The notes beneath the pieces were generated by a model that was not told the origin of the DNA, searched no databases, and saw nothing but the letters and a program-made list of their open reading frames with translations. Below are positions 18,296 through 25,350 of a DNA stretch of 40,389 nucleotides, piece by piece; position 1 is the first letter of the stretch, and the number at the start of each line of letters is the position of its first letter. Position numbers and translations under genes: made by a program. This DNA is from Helicobacteraceae bacterium (lineage in GTDB: Bacteria; Campylobacterota; Campylobacteria; Campylobacterales; Sulfurimonadaceae), in the NCBI GenBank assembly GCA_013138865.1, contig WTBY01000031.1, positions 1 through 40,389 of the forward strand, written 5' to 3'.

Positions 18296-20095
18296 TTGCA
18301 AAAAATAAGAAATATTGCCGTTATCGCTCACGTTGATCATGGTAAAACAACACTAGTTGATGGGCTTTTAGAGCAATCAGGTACATTTGGATCACATGAA
18401 CAACATGAAGAGCGTGCTATGGATAGCAACGATCTAGAAAAAGAGCGTGGTATTACGATTCTTTCAAAAAATACTGCGATCAGATACAAAGATCACAAAA
18501 TTAACATTATTGATACTCCGGGTCACGCGGATTTCGGTGGAGAAGTTGAGCGTGTTCTTAAAATGGTTGATGGTGTTTTACTTCTTGTAGATGCTTATGA
18601 AGGTGTTATGCCTCAAACTAAGTTTGTTGTTAAGAAAATGTTGGCTTTAGGAAAAATTCCTATTGTTGTTATTAACAAAATTGACAAAGATTCTGCGGAT
18701 CCTGATCGTGTTGTTGATGAAGTTTTTGACCTATTTGCTGATATGGGTGCAACGGAAGATCAACAAGACTTCGTAGTTGTTTATGCAGCTGCTCGTGATG
18801 GTATAGCTAAAATGGATATGAGTGACCCAGATGGAAACTTTGAGTGTCTTTTTGATCAAATTTTAGAAGCTATTCCAGTTCCAGATGGTTCAAAAGATAA
18901 TCCTGCTCAAGCGCAAGTATTTACACTTGATTATGATAACTATGTTGGAAAAATTGGTATTGCTCGTATTTTCAATGGTACACTTAATAAAGGTGATCAA
19001 ATTATGCTTGCAAAAGCTGATGGCGAACAAGTTAAAGGTAAAATATCTAAACTTATAGGCTTTCACGGTCTAAACAGAATGGAAATTGACTCGGCTGAAG
19101 CTGGCGATATTATCGCTTTTGCTGGTATGGAAACTGTTGATGTTGGCGACAGTGTTGTTGATCCAACTAATCCTATGCCACTAGATCCTATGCATATTGA
19201 AGAGCCTACTCTTTCAGTTGTATTCTCTGTAAATGACTCTCCACTTGCAGGAACAGAAGGTAAACATGTAACTTCAAACAAACTTCGTGAACGTCTTGAA
19301 GCTGAAATGACAACAAATGTTGCAATGAAGTGTGAAGTTGTTGGTGAGGGTAAATTTAGAGTTAGTGGCCGTGGTGAGCTTCAAATTACTGTTCTTGCTG
19401 AAAATATGCGTCGTGAAGATTTTGAGTTCGGTATTTCTCGTCCAGAAGTTATCGTTAAAGAGATTGATGGTGTTAAGTGTGAGCCATTTGAGCATTTAGT
19501 TATTGATGTTCCTGAAGAGCTTGGTGGTGGTGTTATTGAGCGTCTTGGTAAAAGAAAAGCTGAAATGAAATCAATGATCCCAATGGGTTCAGGTTTCCAA
19601 AGAATTGAGTTTGAAATTCCTGCTCGTGGACTTATCGGGTTCCGTGGTCAATTTCTAACAGATACTAAAGGTGAGGGTATTATGAATCACTCTTTCTTAG
19701 AGTTTAGAGCTTACAGTGGTACAGTTGCTTCTCGTCAGTATGGAGCACTAATTTCTACAGAAAATGGTGCTGCTGTTGCTTACTCAATCTTCAACTTACA
19801 AGATCGTGGTTCAATGTTCCTTAACCCGCAAGATAAAGTTTATGAAGGTATGGTTATTGGTGAACATAGTCGTTCTAATGACTTAAGTGTTAACCCTATT
19901 AAAGGTAAGCAACAATCAAATGTACGTTCAAGCGGTGCGGATGATGCTATTAAACTTGTTCCACCTCGTGACATGAACTTAGAAAAAGCTCTAGAGTGGA
20001 TCGAAGATGATGAGTTACTTGAAGTTACACCTAAGCATGTTCGTATTCGTAAACGTCACTTAAATGAAAATGATAGAAAACGTAACGCAAGATAG
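18296..20095 (+). CDS. typA: Ribosome-associated GTPase TypA/BipA
   Basis: A 599-residue translational GTPase close to EF-G and LepA, acting on the ribosome in assembly and stress responses. The G1 loop is AHVDHGKTT (11-19), switch I is RGITI (51-55), G3 is DTPGH (73-77) and G4 is NKID (127-130). Domains II, III (with [17 protein letters not shown]) and the BipA-specific C-terminal domain ([20 protein letters not shown]) follow, ending in KRNAR. The start is TTG at 18296: AAGGA lies 6 bases upstream, the protein begins directly with the G1 strand, and no ATG is nearby. A strong hairpin follows the gene. Confidence 0.95.
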   Translation: MQKIRNIAVIAHVDHGKTTLVDGLLEQSGTFGSHEQHEERAMDSNDLEKERGITILSKNTAIRYKDHKINIIDTPGHADFGGEVERVLKMVDGVLLLVDAYEGVMPQTKFVVKKMLALGKIPIVVINKIDKDSADPDRVVDEVFDLFADMGATEDQQDFVVVYAAARDGIAKMDMSDPDGNFECLFDQILEAIPVPDGSKDNPAQAQVFTLDYDNYVGKIGIARIFNGTLNKGDQIMLAKADGEQVKGKISKLIGFHGLNRMEIDSAEAGDIIAFAGMETVDVGDSVVDPTNPMPLDPMHIEEPTLSVVFSVNDSPLAGTEGKHVTSNKLRERLEAEMTTNVAMKCEVVGEGKFRVSGRGELQITVLAENMRREDFEFGISRPEVIVKEIDGVKCEPFEHLVIDVPEELGGGVIERLGKRKAEMKSMIPMGSGFQRIEFEIPARGLIGFRGQFLTDTKGEGIMNHSFLEFRAYSGTVASRQYGALISTENGAAVAYSIFNLQDRGSMFLNPQDKVYEGMVIGEHSRSNDLSVNPIKGKQQSNVRSSGADDAIKLVPPRDMNLEKALEWIEDDELLEVTPKHVRIRKRHLNENDRKRNAR

Positions 20096-20112
20096 TAATA
20101 CCTACATATATT

Positions 20113-20135
20113 CCAAGCTCATAAAATGAGCTTGG
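20113..20135 (+). terminator. Hairpin terminator after typA
   Basis: CCAAGCTCAT, a 3-base AAA loop, then ATGAGCTTGG form a perfect 10-bp stem 18 bases after the typA stop. Only a short U-poor tail (TTATA) follows, so termination may be partial or factor-assisted. Confidence 0.6.
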
Positions 20136-20249
20136 TTATAAGCTACTCTAAACTTAAATAGGCAACTTACACTGCATAAAAATATACCTAACTTTTAGAT
20201 AAATTACTTTAAAATATCATGTAATATTGAACAATTAAAAAGGAAAATT

Positions 20250-21119
20250 ATGATTATAAATAGTGAATTAACCATTTTAATTGTAGATGATCAAAAAACA
20301 AATATTGAGATGGTAAAAGCAATTTTAGATGATGAAGAGTACCAAATAGCTGAAGCAACAAGCGGTAAAATGACTCTTGAAATCACTTTCAATAAAAAAA
20401 TTGACCTTATATTGCTAGATATAAATATGCCTGAAATGGATGGTTTTGAAGTGTGTGAGCGTCTTAAAAAAGATAATAACACAAAAGATATACCTATAAT
20501 ATTTTTAAGTGGCGATACTAGTAGTGAGGCTATAACAAAAGCTTTCTCATTAGGTGGAGTTGATTATATAAGAAAACCATTTAACTCGCTAGAGCTTATA
20601 GCACGTGTAAACACTCACCTTACAATTAGAAAGTATATGATAGAAAATAGTGCAAAACAGACTCGTCTTGCTCAGCTAGTCTCAATAGATCCTCAAACAA
20701 AAGCATTTAATAGACTTAAGTTTACATCTTCACTCAAACAACTTATAGTTAAATCGAGAGAAAAAAAGCAAGCGCTATCTTTAGTTTACATACAGATAAA
20801 TAACCTTAGCAAAGTAAATAAAATGTTCAATACTAAAAAAGGTGACCAAGTTCTTGCAAAGTTTGCTAAAATAACTAGCGGCTGTATAAGAAAATCAGAT
20901 ATATTTGCAAGAATTTATGGCGCTCAATTTGCTATTATTTTGCCAAAGACACCTTTAAATATTGCTCAAAAAATTGCTAATAATATTACTAGTAAACTCA
21001 ACTCAGAACTATTTAATGACTCTTCTGCTTCATGCTCAATAGTAGTTACAAAAAATGAAGATATGGAGGATATGGATGAGTTTATATCAAGAACTTCAAT
21101 AATTTTAAAAGAGAGCTAA
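20250..21119 (+). CDS. Response regulator with a degenerate GGDEF-like output domain
   Basis: A 289-residue protein. Residues 7-124 are a CheY-like receiver with the acidic pair D13-D14, phospho-acceptor D57 (LLDINMPEMDGFEV), S87 and K109 (YIRKPF), all intact. Residues about 146-285 follow the fold of a diguanylate cyclase (DPQTKAFNRLKF, a GD pair at 198-199, ILP after the signature), but the GGDEF motif is replaced by YGAQF (223-227) and the upstream metal-binding DxD is IQIN. It should therefore bind phosphate and signal but not make cyclic-di-GMP. It stands alone, without a histidine kinase beside it. The start has AAGGA upstream. Confidence 0.8.
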   Translation: MIINSELTILIVDDQKTNIEMVKAILDDEEYQIAEATSGKMTLEITFNKKIDLILLDINMPEMDGFEVCERLKKDNNTKDIPIIFLSGDTSSEAITKAFSLGGVDYIRKPFNSLELIARVNTHLTIRKYMIENSAKQTRLAQLVSIDPQTKAFNRLKFTSSLKQLIVKSREKKQALSLVYIQINNLSKVNKMFNTKKGDQVLAKFAKITSGCIRKSDIFARIYGAQFAIILPKTPLNIAQKIANNITSKLNSELFNDSSASCSIVVTKNEDMEDMDEFISRTSIILKES

Positions 21120-21130
21120 ACTCTTTAATG

Positions 21131-21136
21131 TATAAT
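21131..21136 (+). promoter_or_regulatory. -10 box of nrdB
   Basis: TATAAT 31 bases upstream of the nrdB ATG and 12 bases after the stop of the response-regulator gene. This suggests that nrdB starts its own transcript with the amidohydrolase and pcm genes behind it. No NrdR box pair was recognised in the short leader. Confidence 0.45.
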
Positions 21137-21167
21137 ATAAAACCTAAAATTTAGTGAGCCTATAATC

Positions 21168-22187
21168 ATGAATAGAAAAAAAATATATAACCCCGAGTCA
21201 ACAGAAAGTGTAAATGATCGTAAAATATTTGGTGGTAATCCAACTGGTATTTTTGAACTTAATAACATAAAATATCAATGGGCATATAATCTTTGGGAAG
21301 TTATGCTTAACAACACATGGTTTCCTAAAGAGGTTGATATGACTCGAGATATAGGTGACTATAAAAACCTAACAGAAGTTGAGAAGTCAGCTTATGATAA
21401 AGCTCTTTCACAACTTATTTTCATGGACTCACTACAAACTAATAATATTATAGACAACATAAACCCTTTTGTTACATCACCGGAGATCAACCTTATTTTA
21501 GTAAGACAATCTTACGAAGAAGCTCTTCACTCACAAAGCTACGCTGTTATGGTTGACACAATTAGTACTAATTCTGAAGAAATTTATGAGTTATGGCGTA
21601 AAGATATGATGCTCAAGCAAAAAAATGATGCTATTGCAAAAATATATTTAGAATTGGCTAAAAACCCAACTGATCGAAATTTTGTAAAAGCTTGTTTTGC
21701 TAACCAAATTTTAGAAGGTATTTACTTTTATAGTGGTTTCGCTTACATCTATACACTTGCTCGTTCTGGAAAAATGTTAGGAAGTGCACAGATGATCCGC
21801 TTTATTCAGCGTGATGAAGTTACTCACCTTGTACTCTTTAAAAACCTTATAAACACTCTAAAAAAAGAGAGAAGCGATCTTTTTGATGCAGAACTAGAAG
21901 CAGAAGTTTATGAGATGTTCAAAGAGGCAGTTAACCTTGAAGTTCAATGGGGTCAGTACATTACACAAGGTCAAATATTAGGTCTTACTGACGCTATAGT
22001 TGAGCAGTATATTCAATACCTTGCAGATGATAGACTTCAATCTGTTGGAATGCAAAAAATTTATAATGTTACTAACCCAATAAAATGGGTTGATGACTTT
22101 GCAAGTTTTAACGATCAAAAAACTAACTTTTTTGAAGGAACTGTAACTAACTACTCAAAAGGGAGCTTAGACTTAGATGACTTCTAG
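21168..22187 (+). CDS. nrdB: Class Ia ribonucleotide reductase, beta subunit
   Basis: A 339-residue ferritin-fold radical-generating subunit that makes deoxyribonucleotides together with NrdA, which is encoded 3 kb downstream on the other strand. The di-iron ligands are visible: D87 (FMDSLQTNN), E118 and H121 (YEEALH), E183 (LEGIYF), E217 and H220 (RDEVTH). The tyrosyl-radical residue Y125 is present four residues after H121, so it is the classical type and not a Phe-substituted variant. The ribosome site is weak (GTGAGC). The last 11 bases overlap the start of the next gene. A split nrdA/nrdB arrangement is usual in Campylobacterota. Confidence 0.94.
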   Translation: MNRKKIYNPESTESVNDRKIFGGNPTGIFELNNIKYQWAYNLWEVMLNNTWFPKEVDMTRDIGDYKNLTEVEKSAYDKALSQLIFMDSLQTNNIIDNINPFVTSPEINLILVRQSYEEALHSQSYAVMVDTISTNSEEIYELWRKDMMLKQKNDAIAKIYLELAKNPTDRNFVKACFANQILEGIYFYSGFAYIYTLARSGKMLGSAQMIRFIQRDEVTHLVLFKNLINTLKKERSDLFDAELEAEVYEMFKEAVNLEVQWGQYITQGQILGLTDAIVEQYIQYLADDRLQSVGMQKIYNVTNPIKWVDDFASFNDQKTNFFEGTVTNYSKGSLDLDDF

Positions 22188-22902
22188 AGACTTAGTTACT
22201 CTAAGCTTTGAGAGTAAAAATGACTACAATTCTAATTTAGAAAAACTTATTTCACTTATACAAGAAACTCCTTATAATGCGATCGTAGTCGCACCAGAGG
22301 TATGTCTTACAAATTTTGACTATGAAAATATGGCAATAGCTGCTGAGTTTACACAAAAAGCGATCGAAGAACTCTACTCAATTTTAGAGGATCGCTACCT
22401 TTTCTTTACTACGATCGATAGATTACATGATGATTATGTTAATGAAGCTAAGGTTTTACATAACTACAAAATAATTCATACACAAGCCAAAGCTAAACTG
22501 TTTCGTTTGGGAAATGAGACACAACACTTTAGAAAAGGTAGCGAAGATGAGATCACTTTTATAAATATTGATGGTATTAAATTTGCGATACTTATCTGTT
22601 TTGAACTGCGTTTTAAAGAGTTATGGACTCAGATTGAAGGTGCTGATGTTGTGGCTATTCCCTCACAATGGGGAAAAACAAGAAGTGAAGCTTATGAGAC
22701 ACTTACTCGCGCGCTTGCTATAATGAATCAATGTTACGTAGTTGCTAGTGATATGAGAAATTTAGATACAACAGGAAGAAGCTCTATAACTACTCCTTTT
22801 GGTCTTCAAAGTTTTGTAGAGGGCGAAACACTTACAAAACCTTACGATCGTAAAAAAATTATAAAAATTAGACGTCAATTAGATGTCGGAATAGAGTGGT
22901 AA
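22177..22902 (+). CDS. Carbon-nitrogen hydrolase (nitrilase superfamily)
   Basis: A 241-residue amidase-like enzyme. The Glu-Lys-Cys catalytic triad fits E41 ([11 protein letters not shown]), K105 (AKAKLFRLG) and C141 ([10 protein letters not shown]), followed by the family's [25 protein letters not shown] region (about 173-197). At this length it resembles short cytosolic members (omega-amidase or NitFhit-like), but the substrate is unknown. It overlaps the nrdB stop by 11 bases (ATGACTTCTAG) and is followed by pcm after 7 bases, so the three are translated from one transcript. The gene has unusually many CGATCG sites. Confidence 0.82.
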   Translation: MTSRDLVTLSFESKNDYNSNLEKLISLIQETPYNAIVVAPEVCLTNFDYENMAIAAEFTQKAIEELYSILEDRYLFFTTIDRLHDDYVNEAKVLHNYKIIHTQAKAKLFRLGNETQHFRKGSEDEITFINIDGIKFAILICFELRFKELWTQIEGADVVAIPSQWGKTRSEAYETLTRALAIMNQCYVVASDMRNLDTTGRSSITTPFGLQSFVEGETLTKPYDRKKIIKIRRQLDVGIEW

Positions 22903-23364
22903 TTCATACATGAGTAATATGAACGATCGCGTAATTGGTATGAAAAATAGTCGTTTAGCTGATGATATTCACGCTAAATTTACGATCAGCGATCGTGTAA
23001 AAGATGCGATCGCAAAAACAAACCGTGAAGCATTTGTTCCAACTGGTTTTAAACACAATGCTTACAGACTTGACGCTCTACCACTTAGTGAGCAACAGTG
23101 GATCAGCTCACCACTTACAGTTGCTAAAATGACAGAGTACCTGCACTGTGACAATAGTGTTGATAGTGTTTTAGAAATAGGTTGTGGAAGCGGTTACCAA
23201 GCCGCAGTCTTGAGTAATATTTTTAGACGTGTGTTTACGATCGAGCGTATAGAGTCACTTATGATCGAGACTAAAAAACGTTTTCGCGATCTTGGAATAA
23301 ACAACGTACACACAAGAACAGACGATGGTCAAAATGGCTGGATCCAATACGCTCCTTACGATCG
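22279..23364 (+). repeat. Dense cluster of CGATCG palindromes
   Basis: Nine CGATCG hexamers are counted by eye in about 1.1 kb spanning the amidohydrolase and pcm genes, including a full GCGATCGC at 23006-23013. It is the densest part of a window-wide enrichment. All are within coding sequence, so codon choice is being pulled toward the motif. Confidence 0.7.
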
Positions 23365-23566
23365 CATAATATTCTCAGCAACTGCAAAAAAAGTACCTCA
23401 AAAAATATTTGATCAACTAGCTGATGGCGGTATTTTAGTAGCACCTGTTCAAAAAGGCTCTAAAGAGATTATAATGCGCTATTTTAAACGTGGTGATGAG
23501 ATTCATGAAGATGAACTAGACGAGTGTGTATTTGTACCAATTTTAGATGGTATGCAGAGTAAATAA
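22910..23566 (+). CDS. pcm: Protein-L-isoaspartate O-methyltransferase
   Basis: A 218-residue SAM-dependent repair enzyme that methylates isoaspartyl residues in damaged proteins. The family motifs are in order: REAFVPTGFKHNAY (about 39-52), the substrate loop QQWISSPLTVAKMTE (62-76), motif I LEIGCGSGYQAAVL (88-101), the acidic SAM-binding strand FTIERIESL (109-117), DGQNGW near 139, and FSATAKKVP near 155. It is translated just after the amidohydrolase. A second ATG lies at codon 4, and no strong ribosome site favours either. The 3' end faces the nuclease gene across 22 bases. Confidence 0.93.
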   Translation: MSNMNDRVIGMKNSRLADDIHAKFTISDRVKDAIAKTNREAFVPTGFKHNAYRLDALPLSEQQWISSPLTVAKMTEYLHCDNSVDSVLEIGCGSGYQAAVLSNIFRRVFTIERIESLMIETKKRFRDLGINNVHTRTDDGQNGWIQYAPYDRIIFSATAKKVPQKIFDQLADGGILVAPVQKGSKEIIMRYFKRGDEIHEDELDECVFVPILDGMQSK

Positions 23567-23588
23567 GCTTTAGTAATATCAACTTTTA

Positions 23589-24074
23589 TTAGAAGTTATT
23601 ATTAGCCCAAATTATAAATTCTACTAAACTTAACACATCTATATTTGTGGGGTTATTGTTTTGATAAATGCCTTTAGAAGCTGCATTTTTTAACCATTTT
23701 AAAGCCCCTTCTTTATATCCATTTCCATCAACAACAATTATTACATCTTTTTCAGGCATAGCTTCGATACAATTTAAATATAAATACGGAAATTTTTCAT
23801 CAACACTTCCAGCACTCTGTTGCCATTTACATTCTATTCTAATTTCAAGTTTATAAACCTCACTTTTTAGCAAAAATTCTGTATTTCCACTATGTCCGTA
23901 TATAGTTTGAAAAGGTACATTTTCTAAAAGGAGTTCTGAACCATAATTTTCTCTATTTTTATCCCAAATACGATATTTTACAACCTCAAAACCTTTAGCT
24001 TTGAATGTTGATACAACAGTTTGTTCTAAAACATTACCAGAACTATTTGCCTTATTTCCTTGTCCTCTAGCCAC
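23589..24074 (-). CDS. PD-(D/E)XK nuclease, probable partner of the Dam-type methylase
   Basis: A 161-residue protein beginning MARGQGNKANSSGNVLEQTV. The core of a PD-(D/E)XK nuclease is visible: E17 in the first helix, an acidic residue near E66 (NTEFLL), then the strand LEIRIECKWQ with E81 and K83 as the ExK pair and Q85 behind it, followed by AGSVDEKFPYLYLN. It starts with GTG at 24074; TAAGGAG, which includes the methylase stop codon, lies 6 bases upstream, so translation is coupled to the methylase. This suggests a type II restriction endonuclease. It is much shorter than DpnII or MboI and I do not recognise it as either, so its cut site is unproven. It could also be a methylation-linked accessory nuclease. 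Confidence 0.65.
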   Translation of the reverse strand: MARGQGNKANSSGNVLEQTVVSTFKAKGFEVVKYRIWDKNRENYGSELLLENVPFQTIYGHSGNTEFLLKSEVYKLEIRIECKWQQSAGSVDEKFPYLYLNCIEAMPEKDVIIVVDGNGYKEGALKWLKNAASKGIYQNNNPTNIDVLSLVEFIIWANNNF

Positions 24075-24084
24075 TATAAACTCC

Positions 24085-24897
24085 TTAATAATTAGTTACA
24101 ATAACTTCTTTTATTTTACCTCTACCACTAGCTTTTGAGTTAATAGAACGTGTTGCTTCTACTATATGAAATTTGTAACCTTCATATAACTCTTTAACGT
24201 ATGGTGTATCAGAGTTTGAGAGCATAAAATAAGCTCCTAGCTCTTCAATATAGTCACAAAGCTCTCTAAGGCGCAGTTGCATATCTTCGTCAAACCCTTT
24301 GTCTGTATAACCTGTAAAACTAGATGTTTCACTAAGGGGAACATATGGTGGATCAAAATAGACAAAGTCACCCTCTTTTATATGCTCTTTTATATTCTCA
24401 AAGTCACCTGTTGTGATCTCAGTATCTTTTAAAAGTTCACTACAGCTCATAATGTTCTTTGCATCATAATATCTAGGATTTTTCTGCTTACCAAAAGGAA
24501 CATTACACTCTCCCTTTGAGTTAACTCTATACAGACCGTTAAAACCACTCTTATTAAGATAAATAAACCTACTAGCACGTTCAACTAATGTTAGTTTTTT
24601 AAACTTCTTAACATCACGATCTAAAACTCTTAGCTCATAGTAGTACTCAGACTCATTTATATGCTTATCTAAATCGCTCATAAGCTCTTGGGGGTTATCT
24701 CTAAGTATTTTATATAGATTTGTAAGTTCTGGATTGTAGTCATTAATAAATGCATTAGTATGTTTAAGATCAAAAAAGAGTGCTCCACCGCCTATAAAAG
24801 GCTCAAAATATCTATTATATTTTTTAGGTAAAAGTCTTTTAATATCGTTTATAAGTTGTCTTTTTCCACCAACCCATTTTATAACTGGTTTACTCAT
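24085..24897 (-). CDS. dam: DNA adenine methyltransferase, DpnII/MboI (GATC) type
   Basis: A 270-residue D12-class N6-adenine methylase. Motifs: KWVGGKRQL (7-15), the SAM loop YFEPFIGGGALFFDL (30-44), INDYNPEL (51-58) and catalytic DPPY at 182-185, then PLSETSSFTGYT. The whole chain follows M.DpnII/M.MboI closely, including NGLYRVNSKGECNVPFG and GKIKEVIVTNY at the end, which points to GATC as the target. The start at 24897 is chosen over 24921 because GAGGATAGTGCAT precedes it and it begins at the family N-terminus, while the earlier ATG has no ribosome site. It lies 62 bases after the unknown gene downstream of nrdA and is coupled to the nuclease gene. Confidence 0.9.
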   Translation of the reverse strand: MSKPVIKWVGGKRQLINDIKRLLPKKYNRYFEPFIGGGALFFDLKHTNAFINDYNPELTNLYKILRDNPQELMSDLDKHINESEYYYELRVLDRDVKKFKKLTLVERASRFIYLNKSGFNGLYRVNSKGECNVPFGKQKNPRYYDAKNIMSCSELLKDTEITTGDFENIKEHIKEGDFVYFDPPYVPLSETSSFTGYTDKGFDEDMQLRLRELCDYIEELGAYFMLSNSDTPYVKELYEGYKFHIVEATRSINSKASGRGKIKEVIVTNY

Positions 24898-24951
24898 ATG
24901 CACTATCCTCTTCTTTTTCATAATAGTACAACATAAATATTTTTAGAACTG

Positions 24952-24957
24952 ATTATA
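24952..24957 (-). promoter_or_regulatory. Possible -10 box for the methylase-nuclease pair
   Basis: On the minus strand TATAAT lies about 55 bases upstream of the methylase ATG, just before the stop codon region of the upstream gene. It would allow the pair to be expressed apart from purB-nrdA. Only the -10 match supports it. Confidence 0.3.
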
Positions 24958-24959
24958 TG

Positions 24960-25343
24960 TCAATTTGCAATATTTTCTGCAAACTCTAGCTCTTTATACT
25001 TAACACTTGAAGCTATAAAAAATAGTTGCGAACTCTGCAGTGATGAAATATTGTCATACTCACCAAGTCCAAAACCCACTTTAGTATCTTCAAAAAGAAG
25101 ACTCATGCCTTCACTCATATCTAACATTGTTAGTTTTGCATTATCTACTAAAGTAGCATTTGAGACTTCGCTAAACTCTAACTTTAAGTTAATCCAGTCA
25201 AATGCTCTGTTCTCATCTTGAAGTGAAAACTCTATGTTTATAGTTATTGGATCAACTATTGTTATGGCTCTTATTTCACTATCACAGAAGTTATTAAAAC
25301 GTTTTAATAACTTCTGTTTTACTTTAGGAGTTAAAGGTTGCAT
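24960..25343 (-). CDS. Unknown 127-residue protein downstream of nrdA
   Basis: An in-frame ATG exists at 25403, inside nrdA, but the ATG at 25343 is preferred: it lies 7 bases after the nrdA stop and opens a protein beginning MQPLTPKVKQKLLKRFNNF. The ribosome site is poor (TAGGTCACAA). The product is soluble and mixed alpha/beta (AITIVDPITINIEFSLQDENRAFDWINLKLEF, split by charged residues), with no signal peptide, helix repeats or catalytic motif I can name. Its position makes it the third gene of a purB-nrdA transcript. Codons 10-20 coincide with a 34-bp perfect DNA palindrome. Confidence 0.6.
   Translation of the reverse strand: MQPLTPKVKQKLLKRFNNFCDSEIRAITIVDPITINIEFSLQDENRAFDWINLKLEFSEVSNATLVDNAKLTMLDMSEGMSLLFEDTKVGFGLGEYDNISSLQSSQLFFIASSVKYKELEFAENIAN
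25284..25317. repeat. 34-bp perfect palindrome inside a coding gene
   Basis: The half-site ACAGAAGTTATTAAAAC is followed without a spacer by its exact reverse complement, centred between 25300 and 25301. It begins about 27 bases into the 127-residue gene that follows nrdA. As RNA it would fold into a long hairpin just downstream of the start codon; as DNA it could extrude a cruciform or bind a dimeric protein. There is no U-run, so simple termination is unlikely. Confidence 0.8.
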
Positions 25344-25350
25344 TTGTGAC

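Noticed and set aside
24898-24921. Earlier ATG for the Dam-type methylase
   Set aside because: It has no Shine-Dalgarno, while the ATG at 24897 has GAGGA and matches the start of the DpnII/MboI-type family.
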